From Paraphoma chrysanthemicola (lineage: Eukaryota; Ascomycota; Dothideomycetes; Pleosporales; Phaeosphaeriaceae): a stretch of DNA of 64,000 bases. This document shows, one piece after another, positions 11,634 to 21,340 of this stretch; positions within the stretch are counted from its first letter, which is position 1; the number at the start of each line of letters is the position of its first letter. A program made the position numbers and the translations under genes. Location: NCBI GenBank assembly GCA_020744225.1, contig JAGMWG010000022.1:186001-250000 (forward strand). The letters run 5' to 3'. The notes under the pieces were generated by a model. The model ran no database searches. It had not been told where the DNA came from and saw nothing but the letters and a program-made list of their open reading frames with translations.

Positions 11634-13331
11634 TCATTGCCAGTCCTCCATGTCGTTCACGCCAGCCATATCGATCGCTGTGTCCATAGTTTCAACAGCT
11701 GTAGGAACAGGTAGTGATGGCACAACATCGTCCGACGAGGTTTTCCTCTGGCATCGCTGTACGTGACGCAAGAAATTATCCTTCCGTATGAATGTCTTGT
11801 TCGGGGTAGGACAGTCTTTATTCGTGCAATAATAAGCAGTCTCCAGAAGAGCTTTATGACGAGTAGCCTTGTGGCGCTCAAGATCCTTTCTGAGACCAAA
11901 AGCCTGATCACAGTCGTCGCATACGTACCGCTTATTATGTTTGCGATTGAAGTGATTCCTTTGTTGCCCAGGCGTTCTGAATTCTAGAGAACACTCTGTG
12001 CATTTATATGTTGATGGTTGCTCGGCAACGTAAGCATCTTCCGCGACTTTGACTTCGAGAGATCCTTCGTCTGTTGTACTCACGGTCCCCCGGTGTGATT
12101 TTTGAGCGTGGTCCCTGAGCTTATCCATACGGTAGAACTCTTTTTTACATCCTGGAACTTCACAGAGAAATAGAGGGTGATCCTCATGTTTTCGCATGTG
12201 CCTTCGCAGGTCAGCTGTACGCTGAAAGGTACTCTCACAAAGCGTGCAGGCAATGCGACGATCTCTTATTGTGCGAGTTTCGTCGTCGTCCTGATCCACA
12301 ATTCTCACATAGCGATCTCTAGATGTTGATATGCTCACGTCCGTTCTTGAAGAATCCTCCAGCGAATGGGATAACTCTGACGTGGTCAAAGCTGAACTGG
12401 CCATATCATCATAATCATCATCTTCGTCGTCGTCGTCTTCTTCTTCTAATTCTTCTTCTTTTCCTGTAGCACCTGGGCTTTGACGACGTAGATCAGCGAT
12501 GGAGGATGCTCCAATTCGAAATGTATCACGTTCTTGTATGATAGATCCCTCTATTACAGGGGTCACGGCCAAATTCAAGGACTTGGCAGATGGTAGGTGA
12601 TGCCTTCTGAAATGCTTCAACAGAGCATCTTGTCTCTTGAATGTCTTGTAACAGGACTTTTCCTGGCAGTTGTACACCTTGTTGATGGCTGACCGATGTT
12701 TGAGTCTTTCATGCCTCGCAAGATTGCCTTTCCGATATTTCCCGCCGAACGTCGTATTGCACATGAGACAAACAAGCAGTTCCGGAGCGCTTTCTGACCC
12801 AAAATCAAGTATATCCGAAGTAGCATCTAGGTCATCGAAGACCGAGCCGTACGGTGACTTTGAGGTCTCTATTTCAAACGCGGTACTATTTGTTGACGGA
12901 TATAAAGTCGTGGGTTCTGCATGACGCGTACCGCCACGGAGGGTTCCGCCATCAGAGACGGAGTACACCTCAGGTTCGATTGTAATAGCAGGTGTATATA
13001 ACGAGACTGATGGATATGCCCACGGCGCTGACGCGCCGAGAACTTTGTCCATGTCATCATGGACATGCTCTTCCACCATATCAACGCCGGTGGTCATTGC
13101 CACGTCTGGCGACGTCGCTGACGTATCGCACTCATATATTCGATCCGTGCCCTCTTCGTCTGGCCAATATATTTGTTCCCAAGAGGTAGCGATGTCGTCT
13201 TGTACGCCAAAGTCGTCGGTGTGTTTCGGTAAGGCTCGACGCAGCCACTCATTCTGTACATCGAGTTGGGTCGAGTTATCGACATCGTGGCCCGTGATAT
13301 GATGTGTACCGTCTGGCAGTTCGAAGCTCAT
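11634..13331 (-). CDS. Seven-finger C2H2 zinc-finger protein, copy A
   Basis: Single exon of 565 residues starting MSFEL. The N-terminal third is acidic with no recognised domain. Seven C2H2-type fingers follow. The first two are CLMCNTTF...HERLKH and CQEKSCYKTF...HFRRHH. An acidic linker (EEDDDDEDDDYDD) precedes CTLCESTF...HMRKH, CEVPGCKKEF...HAQKSH, CTECSLEF...HFNRKH, CDDCDQAF...HKATRH and CTNKDCPTPNKTF...HVQRCQ. The last finger has a longer Cys-Cys loop and ends in cysteine. Finger number, spacing and even the linker after finger 4 (GTVST..GSL) match the gene at 37669-39459. Likely a nuclear DNA-binding protein; target unknown. It is convergent with the F-box gene, as in the other arm. Confidence 0.88.
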   Translation of the reverse strand: MSFELPDGTHHITGHDVDNSTQLDVQNEWLRRALPKHTDDFGVQDDIATSWEQIYWPDEEGTDRIYECDTSATSPDVAMTTGVDMVEEHVHDDMDKVLGASAPWAYPSVSLYTPAITIEPEVYSVSDGGTLRGGTRHAEPTTLYPSTNSTAFEIETSKSPYGSVFDDLDATSDILDFGSESAPELLVCLMCNTTFGGKYRKGNLARHERLKHRSAINKVYNCQEKSCYKTFKRQDALLKHFRRHHLPSAKSLNLAVTPVIEGSIIQERDTFRIGASSIADLRRQSPGATGKEEELEEEDDDDEDDDYDDMASSALTTSELSHSLEDSSRTDVSISTSRDRYVRIVDQDDDETRTIRDRRIACTLCESTFQRTADLRRHMRKHEDHPLFLCEVPGCKKEFYRMDKLRDHAQKSHRGTVSTTDEGSLEVKVAEDAYVAEQPSTYKCTECSLEFRTPGQQRNHFNRKHNKRYVCDDCDQAFGLRKDLERHKATRHKALLETAYYCTNKDCPTPNKTFIRKDNFLRHVQRCQRKTSSDDVVPSLPVPTAVETMDTAIDMAGVNDMEDWQ

Positions 13332-14593
13332 GAAGACTCCAGGCTCGTACTATAGCATGGTAAGCAGTGTTTCTCTTGCGCACCAGGGATGAACTACCCA
13401 TGGGGATCCGATAGGTGCGTTCGGTTTACACTCTCATATACACCAGCCTCACATGCACAGCAGATTAAAATGTTGACTTTTTCTTTGAAGAAGTTCAGGA
13501 GGTACTAGTATGTCGATGTTAATCATAAAGAGCACTGCACATTGTAAGTGAAGATCGATGGTGGTGGTCGTTGCTCGGTTAGCGCAGAAGCTTGGCGGCT
13601 TTAGACACATCAGCTGTCATGGGACGACGCGGTTGCGACGCCTGTTAGCGGTGGCTGCCTGACAGCAGACAGGCTTACGCCGTGACCAGCCAGGACCCGA
13701 TAATTCTTTGTCGGTCACTTCGCGTACGTATTCTCTCCTGCACTGCAAGCGCAACCTGGCACCGACCTGTTCATAGATGTCTGCGAACTAGAGCGAGTAT
13801 TCCACTGTACTCGCGGTAAAGTGAGCAGCATGCAAATAATATTTTACGAGCAAGGATCCGCGCTGTCGCATGACGACATTACAAGTAGGCCTTCGGTAGA
13901 AGCGTTGACGGCAAATGTGATAACATTACAACTCAACTTGCGCCCGATCTGCTGCGCTCGAAACGGTCTAAAGAGTTTCTATAATTCACATCGCAGACCA
14001 TGTCACTGCTGCCCGTTTCTGTAAACTTACTCTGTGTTGGGCGACACAATTGGTGCCTACGGCCGGCTACCAGCATTTCTTCCTCACAGCAGACTTATGC
14101 AATTAGAGTCCGTTCTGCTTTCAATTCATGCCCGGATTACCTCATTTCATGATTTAGATTCGTGTCCGAGCCCAATTCGACCCATTCTCACTGTGAACCT
14201 CGGCGATGTCTAATTGGTGGTGCTGCGCAGTCACGGGTAGGAGGACTTCGAGAGCTTGGGCCGCCGCCTCACAGCGGGGAGCGACACCGCACCCCCGATT
14301 TGAGAAGTGACGATACTCACGCCCACCCTTCGCCCACTTCTGACCACATCTTTAAGTCTTTGTGTTTTATCCTAGTAGGTTTTGCACCTGGATATTGTAT
14401 AATTCGGTTCGAGGTAGGCGCGCGCGGGTGCCGTTCCAACAAAGTCGAGGTGGGGTGGAGCTGACGCGATGTGTAGCGTACCAGACTTTGAGCCCTTACC
14501 AGTATGCTCTCTATTCGCACAGGTAAGGCATAATAAAGGCTGTCGCATCGGCGGCGAAGCTACGCATGATCGAGATTCGGTTCGTGGAGACTG
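13332..14593. other. Divergent region between C2H2 gene A and orphan gene A
   Basis: This 1.26 kb region lies between divergent starts. The equivalent stretch in arm B (36485-37668) is 1.2 kb. No RNA gene or convincing frame is visible; presumably promoters of both genes. Confidence 0.45.
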
Positions 14594-15282
14594 ATGCGTG
14601 AAACAGGCACGTTGGCCGCGCCTTCGGTGGTTGAGCCAGGAAGTCCCAAGACAGATAACTTCCCATTACTAGAAATGTCGGACGACTCGTTGAGCGAGGT
14701 ACATGGCGATTCTGGTGTAGACGGCGGTACTCTTACGGAGGGGCAGATCGATGAGTTCGAGAGCGATTCGACTGTCGTTGCGGAGGAGGCCGAGCGGTAT
14801 ACGGGCGACATACGTAAGTCTATACATTAGCAGTCGAGCATGGATTTGTCAAATACCTTCGTTCTACGAATATTGATGGTCGCATCCGCGGGTGTATATG
14901 GCTTGGTGCGGAATGGCGGTAGGCTGAAAACGGAACAGGCAACCACACCTACGAGGCGACCGTGTTCACACCAGAAGACCATGCGTTTGGCGATCTGGAA
15001 CACGCAGTCGAGGGCCAAGCTACGGTAGCCGAAAACGATGACGACGAGACCATGACGTACGCCGACTCCATGGCAATCATGTCTGACGACAATGCGCTGA
15101 CGGTGCCCGTCCGGAGGCACATGGCGGGACACGGATGGGACGTGGTGCTTCAGCCTGCCAGCTGGGATTCGACAACTATCGACGTGATGGAGGCTGACGC
15201 ATGGGCCGCTGCCACCCTAGGAGCTGCCATAATTCTGCCATTTGATGCGGATGAGATCGATCCAAGAGTGACAGGAGATTGA
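14594..15282 (+). CDS. Acidic orphan protein, copy A
   Basis: A two-exon model, 14594-14813 and 14939-15282, with a 125 bp intron (GTAAGT donor, AACAG acceptor, phase 1), giving about 187 residues. The protein is very acidic and has no domain I recognise. Support comes from the minus-strand gene at 35539-36484. Both share a T-[LF]-A-x-P start region and an FDADAATTLVANNEEAM versus FESDSTVVAEEAE block ending at a phase-1 GTAAGT donor. They also share a C-terminal motif around ADAW...ILPFDADE versus GDIW...GMPSDEGG. The start is unsure, as the paralogue appears to have one more 5' exon. It lies divergent to the C2H2 gene in both arms. No signal peptide or membrane segment is visible. Function unknown. 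Confidence 0.55.
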
Positions 15283-17360
15283 CAAAGCAGCCCGAGGAAT
15301 TTGCCCGAACGCAGATCATCGGCTGGATCAGGACAGCAGGTGGAAGGTGCTTTTCGCGATGCCCTGGGACATTAATCCGATCGATTGGATAGGAGAGGAC
15401 GGCTCCAGCGATGCGCAAAATCCACTGCCATGAAGCTTCCAGCGTGAGCAGTTGAAACGTGTCGAATACACAAAGGAAGCTCGGTCAAGGTGCTTTCCTG
15501 AGGCAGCTTCCAATAGTTGGTAGAGGTTCGGCTTTGGGCTCTCTGGATCGATCCATTTTCGTTCGGCGTTTGGTTATCTCGCATTTTGTTGATGAACTGA
15601 TGAAGAACTCGGCGCATATATGGTGTTGTACGAGGGAACTTTGGGTTCCATGGTCGGAATGGAATTTCGTTCGAAAAGCGTTCGGTTCAACCAATGAGAC
15701 ATTATTGCCCAACTTTACCGCCTTCACGATTTGGCCCCAAGATCAAAGTGTCCAGTATTGCGCATATTGCTGCAAAGACGAAGTAGTGTGTGGTATATGC
15801 GACTTGTGAGAGTTGTTCGCAACAGACAGTGCAGGTGTAGGTATGCTGCGAACATCAGGCTGTGTCCTGCGGGAGTGAGTGTTGTCGGCATGACAATAGT
15901 GAGGGACGAAGCTAGAGTCCTCCATGTCCATGCGCCCGCCGCGGAGTATGCCTCCTGCGCCCCAAATCTCAGTATGCCTCAGGGCAGTGGCCCATGCAGA
16001 TTGATCTACCACATCCACGTCCATCATGAGAACCATCACGACTGCAAGCGATATAGTAGATCGACTCGGACCTTTACACAATCAATATATTAAACTCACT
16101 ATCTACACAAACATATCAAGAAGCTCGGAAGCTTGCGCATCAGTTTCTCTGCAATGCGAGCGAGACTCACTGATGGTCCATCGAGTCCTCCTCTTGAGCC
16201 TCAAGCGTGCTGTCCGTATTCCAGGAACAGTCACCACATGACCCCTTGACTCGCTGTTCTAGTTATTTCAAAGGAACGTCACGAACCCAACGAAGTACAT
16301 ACTGTAACACAGCAGCGATTCTTGAAGCGCATAGATCGCGCTAATTGCGCGATAACGTACTGTGTACGCAGCGAACATGGGTTCACCACTTCCAACCGAT
16401 CCTAAGTAGCCACATGGACTGCCTCGCGAAGATACCCCTACCATAGGATTAATCAAGTTCGTCTCTAGAGAGCCATTTTTAAGCAGGCCAATTACATGTT
16501 GTTGTTGGAGGTCATTACGCCGGCAGGGATGTCATTTCCACTTTTCAAGCACCGGCCGGGCTCTGAACAAAGTTTCGCAAGAGCAGCGCGACCTTGTCAA
16601 GAGGGGCGCGAGGCTACAAGAATATGAGGGGGCGATGAAGATCAACTCACGATGCAAATCGGTCCAAAGTAGCCACATGCTACAGGATGATATTTGGGTT
16701 ACCTTTCACCCTACCATGAGCACACACACACACACCACATGCTCTTGACGGTCGGAGCCTCACGAAGAGTGTCGCATACGCATTTTCCCCTCCATCCTTG
16801 ATTCTACAGTCTTACACCGGGCATGCTTTCGCATACGTAGTGATGCGGAAGTCTTTTTGGAAGAACACAAATTGTACAGATTATTCGTGAAAATCTCCGT
16901 CACAATTCTCACCTGCCCATAGAGATAATCCATCTTTCTCATGCTTGGTTCACTTCTGCTCTTGGGCATGACTTCCACCCTTATGCCTACCAGTAGCAAG
17001 ATTTAGGTTCAAATCCACTACATTCAAAATCGTTGAAGTGATGCTTTGGTTATGTCCCCTCTTACTCTTCGTATTCCACTTCCCTGCATGACCTGGTGTG
17101 TGCTTGGCTGTGGGAAGTTTCAACTTCCAACAAAGTACGAAGAGCGGTACGGTCTACAAGTCTAGTGTCATATCCGTGATTTAAAACGTATCACTGTTTC
17201 GTGATGAGTGCGCACATGCATGCGAATATGCAGTTCCGACTGATCGATGCTGAGCTTGTTCACTCTTCGCGCTAACAAGAGAAGATATCGAGAGACACAA
17301 GTAAGCAACTACAAGAAAGCGACTATGCACCACTGACATGTCGCTTCGCTATCGGAAACA
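15283..17360. other. Gene-poor region inside arm A
   Basis: About 2 kb of short, overlapping frames on both strands with no recognisable protein. It holds a (CA)n microsatellite at 16720-16735. I see no structural RNA. Confidence 0.45.
16720..16735. repeat. (CA)n microsatellite
   Basis: Seven to eight consecutive CA units in otherwise non-repetitive intergenic sequence. Confidence 0.8.
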
Positions 17361-17462
17361 TGGGGTAATGGTGTTGTCGCTAAAGTATGCCTCATGCTCA
17401 ATCGCATGATCGGGACCGGCATCTTTGCAGATCCAGGAACTATATTCCTGGCCCAGCAATCT
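17361..17462 (+). pseudogene. Remnant of an amino-acid permease, copy A
   Basis: One frame encodes VCLMLNRMIGTGIFADPG. This closely resembles the first transmembrane segment of fungal LAT/methionine-permease-like amino-acid transporters, where the motif N-R-x-I-G-T-G-I-F is characteristic. Nothing upstream or downstream continues the transporter, and the frame soon degenerates. A diverged copy lies at the mirrored position in arm B (33585-33713). It is a relic only. Confidence 0.65.
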
Positions 17463-17949
17463 TCATCATCACGTACACATTATTCATCGGGCATGGATGG
17501 TTATCCCAGTCGTTTCATCGAAATTAAAGACTGTCTACCGCAAAGTCACATAATTACGTACTATGCTACTCTCCTTGCTTTACCCCAGGTACAACGAGTG
17601 TGCTCGCAGACAAATAGCGACGTGGACGTCTTGCAAGAGGACAAAGTACCGTAATGGAAGGCAGCTTGTATTCTTATCAGATTCCGCATCGGTAAATGGT
17701 TGTTCCGGGTCAGCCGACCATGCTTAGCTTAAGGTTCTAGTACAACATTACCTCAACACTGACAACACTATCTCACCCGGCAGGACACCTTTAGAACGGC
17801 TCCAAACGAGTTAGAATACTGAAGGCCCATATGTCGTGTCTTGAAATGTACTGCTCAACTGAAGCAGGCAGTGAACATGAATATGATTCCACTGAGTGTT
17901 CATTGGGTGCCAGATCAGAATATCTAACGTAAAATTAGCTGATTCTTTC

Positions 17950-18068
17950 ACATACGACCATAGGACATTGAGAACAGAGCTTCCCGTTCGCTCAGCTGTA
18001 CTTAAGCAGTGTACCGGTGGACTAGTAGTCAGGTGGGTGACCACTGGCGAATCCCCACTGTTGTATGT
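17950..18068 (+). rRNA. 5S ribosomal RNA
   Basis: A 119-nt sequence beginning ACATACGACCATAGG and ending GTTGTATGT; the two ends pair to form helix I with one G-U. The internal blocks CCCGTTCGCTCAGC, TACTTAAGCA and GGTGGGTGACCACTGGCGAAT are typical of fungal 5S genes and include the internal control region read by TFIIIA. Helix II also pairs (GGACATTG with CAGTGTACC). A run of T follows immediately, as expected for RNA polymerase III termination. It differs from the copy at 33227-33345 at one base. Single dispersed 5S genes are usual in filamentous ascomycetes. Confidence 0.95.
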
Positions 18069-20302
18069 TTTTTGCATTTTATGATCAATCTTTTTGCTAC
18101 CTGTGAGACTCGGAGTTTACGAGATGCGTGCTACGTTTTATCAAGATCAAGGTCACTCAATGCTCTTTGTCATACGCGATGGTTGACAAGAAGGCTCTGC
18201 CGTACACTGGAGGCTGGGGCAACCAAATGGCCGTGCCCGGAGACTATTAACAACGCTCCTACTACGTACAGCTTCGCCGCTGTCTTTTGGAACATTTCTT
18301 CCTTTCAATTTATATCACTCGATATGCTACCATATTACATCCATATAGGGTTTTTGAGTTCGAAGCGACTTTCATGCTGTGGTTTTGCTGAGACTGTAGC
18401 CAATCTAGCTAGCGAGCATCATCCCTATCCTTTGCGACTCCATCATGAAAGTTGGGTAAGTTAATGAGCCACACAGTTCACTCCGACCAAGTTGCGATAC
18501 TGCACCATGACACTTCAGGGGGGGACAGTTTTGAAGTCCTGGAGGCCTTCGCAAGTGCATACATCTTGAGCAAGATCTAGGATCAACAAAACACTGAAAG
18601 CCTCTGGGCTACTAATCAAATTATTTACGTCTCACTAACAGCAATTAGATAGATCCGTGCTACGTTGAAATTTGAGCGTGCACTGGGTGTTTATGCTGTC
18701 CCGAACGGAGGTACAGAGTCAAAGTATAGCAGCGTGCAACAAGCACGTATAATGCGCGGTCCTGTTGTGTCTCATCACTTGTTGCTTTTGGCAGCAAACA
18801 TTGCGAAACAAGGCACGAAGTGACCTTGATCTATAGATGATTACTATACTCCACCTAGTGACGTTGTAGTAATGCAGGTAGTCGTGCAGGCGGTGGTGGT
18901 GATATAAGTGATTGAGGGTTCGTCAATTGCTACTTACCTTAACTTTTGAGCCACTCTCTTGGTTGGCCAATGGCAATCCGGGACATTTGACCCATCAATT
19001 TCTATGACTTTGTGTTCTCCATTGGGTTTAAAAGCTTACGTTGGAAGCAACAGATAGAGGACGACGTTGGCCACACAATTCCTGAGCTGTACAACGATCT
19101 GCGACTCTTTTCCGAGGCCGTAAGTACGCCAGCAAATGTACAAAGTCAGCGCAAATCGTAAGATTTGGTGCGTAGCGATCGTAACCCCGAATCATGCACT
19201 AGCAATGAGCACTACTATCCACCTCTCCCCCCTTCGCTGTGGAATGTTTGAGCTGCAAACTCACTTCCGCGACCTTGGTCGGCTGTGATTACAACTCATC
19301 TGTCCAGGAAAGTCCTATTTTCAGCTGAGCTGACGATCGTCTTTCCTCTGTAAGCCACGTCGCCCATTAGCTACAGCACAAGCCGCGGTCCGCCCTGTCT
19401 GTGCGCTGGCGATCCAGAGAGTCCGCTAATGCTCACCTGGGCACCATGCTATTGTTGCAAGAAGAGAAGAGAAATTTTTGTGACGCGACAGTGCGCGACA
19501 TAGATGCGAGCTTTACTGAAGAAAGGAGAGTTGCAGATGCTGGGTCACCCAGGGTAACAGAACTCCAGAACCTCGCAGCAGCCGAAAGCACGCTAAGCTC
19601 AACCGGGACTAAAGTTCACTTCCTTCGTGCGACTTCGTGCTCCCGAATCAACTGCATCGCTGTCTTCGCTTCTGAGTCGCGCTGGTCCAGATCTCCACGC
19701 AATCTGCTCGCTAATATATCGTTAGAACTTTGTTTGGAAAACCCACTGCCTATCAAAATTACCTGTGCCTCTTTGATGATGATGCAGGCGCAAAAATGAC
19801 GCTCTGTCTAATACGGTTGACGGGCAGCTGAGACAAATACGAACGAAGATCGCATTTAACTTTCGCAAAGTGGGCCGCCCTGACGCATTTCCAGTGCGGC
19901 TGCCAATGTATCCATTGCTCTCCTCACGACAATAGTAACGTTCTAGGTCAGTCTATGTATTGCCGTCCTTCTCTTGCTAATGTCTTGAGAAGGAGCCGTC
20001 CAAATCTCTCAAACGTGGCTAGGAGGGCAACTTTTCCTTCAATGTCCTAGCATTTTCCGCAGTCAGGATGAAAGATCTTCGACCGCGCTTAATGAAAGCC
20101 ATAGCTGCAGATCTTAGATGCTGTATTGTAAGCTAATAAGTTACAACACATCAGACTCTTGCATTAGCGTTATTGATACAAAGCCTCTTAAGCGAAATGG
20201 CTTTTCGAGAAGAGTTCTTAAGGTACCCAGGTACATTCCACCGACAATGTTGTACTTTGGACTGCAGCATTTGCTAAGTTTTCGGACATTTCGCTAATCG
20301 CT
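18069..20302. other. Gene-poor region between arm A and the secreted-protein gene
   Basis: No intact gene is visible. An exon-like stretch at about 18991-19120 encodes FYDFVFSIGFKSLRW and IEDDVGHTIPELYNDL, ending at a GTAAGT, but no continuation was found. The frame at 19401-19799 has no family resemblance. No structural RNA seen. Confidence 0.45.
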
Positions 20303-21052
20303 ATGCGTCTCCTCGCTCTCTTCACGTGGACATTGGCCACAGTTTCCGCCAATCCCTTCCCTGCACCTATGCCTACCGACCCTGCAATTGAGAAGCGTGC
20401 CCCGGACTGCAAAGCTGTCAATGCTGCTCTTACGATCCTGAAAGCTCTTGGGCCACCAGCGACATCCTTTTGTAGCTCATACCTACGTGTCCCAACTGCT
20501 GCTACCACCACGTTTATTGCTCCTGCTGCAACAGTGTACGAATGTATAGCATGCCACGAAGAGAATCAGCTGCTGATAAATGCTTAGCACGGTAACAACG
20601 TCGACGCAAACTATAACCAGTGGTCTCTGTCCCCAAGCCAACAAGCGCGACGAATTCATCATCGAGCGGACGGCGAATTCTATATATCGTCGACCTGCCA
20701 ACAAACCGCTGCAAAAGCGAATCGATATACCAGCCCTATCAGCCTTTGCGGCATCCAAGCTCTCGTCCGGATGCAGCTGCCTAAGCATAACACCTAAGAA
20801 AACGGTAACCACAACTTTCAACCCCCCAGCCCAGGTATGTATTCAGGACGGCAGTATCGTAGTTTCACTTCATCTCTGACTCTCTAGACTACCAACGTCG
20901 TCGCCACTACAACAGTTTGCGCGGCCTGTAACCCGCCAGGTGGGGCTTGTACGATCGACAATTTCATTCAAGCCTGCTGCAACGCCCCAGACGGTTCCGT
21001 AGGGTGTTATTTCCCAGGCGGAGACCCATATGCCGGAATATGTTTCAACTAG
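20303..21052 (+). CDS. Small cysteine-rich secreted protein
   Basis: Three exons, 20303-20535, 20588-20834 and 20888-21052. The introns are 52 bp (GTACGA...TTAG, phase 2) and 53 bp (GTATGT...CTAG, phase 0), giving about 214 residues. Residues 1-16 form a signal peptide (MRLLALFTWTLATVSA). Three Lys-Arg sites (EKR-AP, NKR-DE, QKR-ID) suggest Kex2-type processing in the secretory pathway. About twelve cysteines remain, half of them in the last exon (VCAAC, ACC). The middle is Thr/Val-rich (TVTVTTSTQTIT), likely O-glycosylated. The splice choice at exon 1 is supported because it restores the TVTVTT run. There is no known domain. It could be an effector or a cell-wall protein. It sits between the two duplication arms. 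Confidence 0.75.
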
Positions 21053-21340
21053 ATAAAGAGTGCTAGTGATAGTACGCTCGTACCTGGAACTTAGCCTTCA
21101 AACGAACATAAGCCATAAATGCGCTGTCAACGACATGTAGTCAATGTATCAAGCGCCATAATCTGACCCAAAGGACAAGTGCACGATGAGTCCATTCAAC
21201 ATATCACCGATCACACCCATACCGCCCCAAGTTTAAATTATTGTTCAATACATCGTCACTCTATTGGGGTATATAATCTAATCCAAGATATCTGCTTCCG
21301 ACTTCGCACGTCTAATACTCCAACAGTTGCGCTCTGCACC

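Larger units (their letters stand above)
8968..18130. repeat. Arm A of an inverted segmental duplication
   Basis: This arm carries, in order, an F-box gene (+), a seven-finger C2H2 gene (-), an acidic orphan gene (+), a permease remnant (+) and a 5S rRNA gene (+). The same five elements occur in mirror order and orientation at 33165-41380. Distances from the 5S gene are similar: C2H2 start to 5S is 4.6 kb here and 4.3 kb in the other arm; F-box start to 5S is 9.0 and 8.0 kb. Nucleotide similarity continues about 60 bp past the 5S gene towards the centre and then is lost. The arms are old: proteins are clearly related but far from identical. Boundaries are approximate. Confidence 0.8.

Noticed and set aside
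15459..15809. 116-codon frame inside arm A
   Set aside because: Starts with GTG, overlaps opposing frames, and has no counterpart in arm B.
17006..17016. GGTTCAAATCC, resembling a tRNA B box
   Set aside because: No matching A box, acceptor stem or cloverleaf could be drawn in the surrounding 90 bases.
19401..19799. 132-codon frame
   Set aside because: No resemblance to any family, poor codon use and no supporting splice or start context.
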